Made by a program: the position numbers and the translations under genes. Source: an uncultured Erythrobacter sp. (GTDB lineage Bacteria; Pseudomonadota; Alphaproteobacteria; Sphingomonadales; Sphingomonadaceae). Taken from it: a stretch of 64,000 nucleotides of DNA. Positions 63,264 to 64,000 of the stretch are shown here, in pieces (position 1 is the stretch's first letter; each line of letters starts with the position of its first letter). The stretch is from the NCBI GenBank assembly GCA_947488755.1, contig CANLAD010000001.1, positions 1,931,501 to 1,995,500 on the forward strand, written 5' to 3'. The notes below the pieces were generated by a model, which was given only the letters and a program-made list of their open reading frames with translations, had not been told where the DNA came from and did not search any database.

Positions 63264-64000
63264 TTATCTAAGCGCCTTCGCCCGGCCCCGTCCGGCGGCG
63301 GATTGCTTTCGCTGGTGATAGGCGGAAAGGATCGCACGCTGGGCCGGACGCTCGAAGGAGCGATATAGCGTGTTCGAGATCACGAGGATGACGATCCAGC
63401 ACATGAGCAATGTGGTGAGCGTCAAGAGCATGGATTGCCCAATCCGCTCACCCACCGCGGCTTGCGCAGTTAGATAAATGGGAACGTGGACCAGATAGAT
63501 CGTGTAGCTGCGATCGCCAATCCACGTGAAGACCCGGGTGCCCAGCAATCGGCTTCGCAAGGCAAGAAGGATCGCGGCAGGCCACGCAAGGCACAGAGTG
63601 ACGATCAGCGCGCTGCCCCGTGGTGGAACCACGAAAGCAAGGCACAGGCAGGCAATGAGCATCCAGGTCGGGATCCTGGCCGTCCTGTCAAGCAAGCGAC
63701 ATATGATCACCCCAATGAAGAACCCGGCAAGGCCCCGTCCGATAAGGGCGCCGCCTCCATACACGGCAATCGAGGCAATTCCGACGGCGAGAGCGATGAT
63801 ACATGTCGCCCGGAGCCATCGCCCTCCGGCGAATGCCGCGCATGCAAAAATGCCGTAGCAAATCATCTCGACCGATAGCGACCAGGCCGGACCGTTGAGC
63901 GTGTTGGTCGGCTCTTCGAGAAAAACCTGTCCGAACAAGGCGGAGATCACAATGTTCGCCGGTGTGGTGCTGTCGAGCTCGCGAAGGAGCAGAGCAGCAA
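63264..64000 (-). CDS. acyltransferase family 3 membrane protein, truncated by the window edge
   Basis: At least 245 residues are visible; the N-terminus lies beyond base 64000, as the reading frame is open to the edge. About six membrane helices remain, with NTLNGPAWSLSVEMICYGIFA (the SLSVE motif of acyltransferase-3) and GDRSYTIYLVHVPIYL near the end. These enzymes O-acetylate sugars or lipids at the membrane. Convergent with the ATP-grasp gene, 18 bases apart. Confidence 0.88.
   Translation of the reverse strand, partial: AALLLRELDSTTPANIVISALFGQVFLEEPTNTLNGPAWSLSVEMICYGIFACAAFAGGRWLRATCIIALAVGIASIAVYGGGALIGRGLAGFFIGVIICRLLDRTARIPTWMLIACLCLAFVVPPRGSALIVTLCLAWPAAILLALRSRLLGTRVFTWIGDRSYTIYLVHVPIYLTAQAAVGERIGQSMLLTLTTLLMCWIVILVISNTLYRSFERPAQRAILSAYHQRKQSAAGRGRAKALR

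Overview
The window is a high-GC, gene-dense stretch of an alphaproteobacterial chromosome, most likely from the family Erythrobacteraceae (order Sphingomonadales: Erythrobacter, Altererythrobacter, Qipengyuania and relatives). This is inferred from protein-family content: the mutM-rpsT-dnaA and dut-coaBC-ubiB-ubiE neighbourhoods, a short LOV histidine kinase like those known from Erythrobacter litoralis, UbiE/UbiB quinone genes, Tim44-like/MltA/Smr gene order, and codon usage strongly biased to G/C. No database search was possible, so the genus is not certain. I recognised no rRNA, tRNA, CRISPR array, intact insertion sequence or prophage. Layout. 1-6.1 kb: a tightly overlapping operon (DUF4350, MoxR ATPase, DUF58, SpoIIM-like, RDD) ending in a class A beta-lactamase. 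6.1-14.7 kb: isoaspartyl peptidase, HSL-type hydrolase, ispG, a ParDE toxin-antitoxin pair, a histone-deacetylase-family enzyme, two L,D-transpeptidase-type genes and an EamA exporter. 14.8-21.5 kb: aconitase, a rhodanese lipoprotein, ruvA and ruvB separated by a low-GC HEPN-motif gene, and aroC. 21.6-25.5 kb: a tandem PilZ protein, a small secreted protein, a membrane-anchored winged-helix/TPR-like regulator and a LOV histidine kinase. 25.9-30.6 kb: a peroxide-defence block, ahpC, ahpF and katG. 30.7-39.2 kb: LytTR regulator with DUF2306, smr, mltA, a Tim44-like gene, secB, murJ, trpS and a DUF4136 lipoprotein. 39.3-48.9 kb: dut, coaBC, ubiB, ubiE divergent from mutM, then rpsT, dnaA and a ThiF/MoeB enzyme. 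49-57.4 kb: sirtuin, dapB, an M48 protease, nth, two lipoproteins, a dicarboxylate symporter, dapE, a GST and a VOC protein. 57.6-64 kb: a secreted unknown, a CorA/ZntB channel, then a three-gene operon (N-formylglutamate amidohydrolase, QEGLA-motif metallopeptidase, GshB-like ATP-grasp ligase) and a truncated acyltransferase. The observations I consider most interesting are: (1) the HEPN RX4H protein stop-start coupled between ruvA and ruvB, in much lower GC than its neighbours; (2) a palindromic repeat about 150 bp long lying in frame inside the smr coding sequence, so it is translated; (3) the hydrolase/QEGLA-peptidase/ATP-grasp operon, which looks like a ligate-and-trim peptide or amino-acid-conjugate system with unknown substrate; (4) long perfect palindromes on both sides of mutM that share a core; (5) a TGACAC-rich motif in two unrelated divergent promoter regions; and (6) a CoaBC with an acidic/Ala-Lys linker of about 185 residues between its two catalytic halves.
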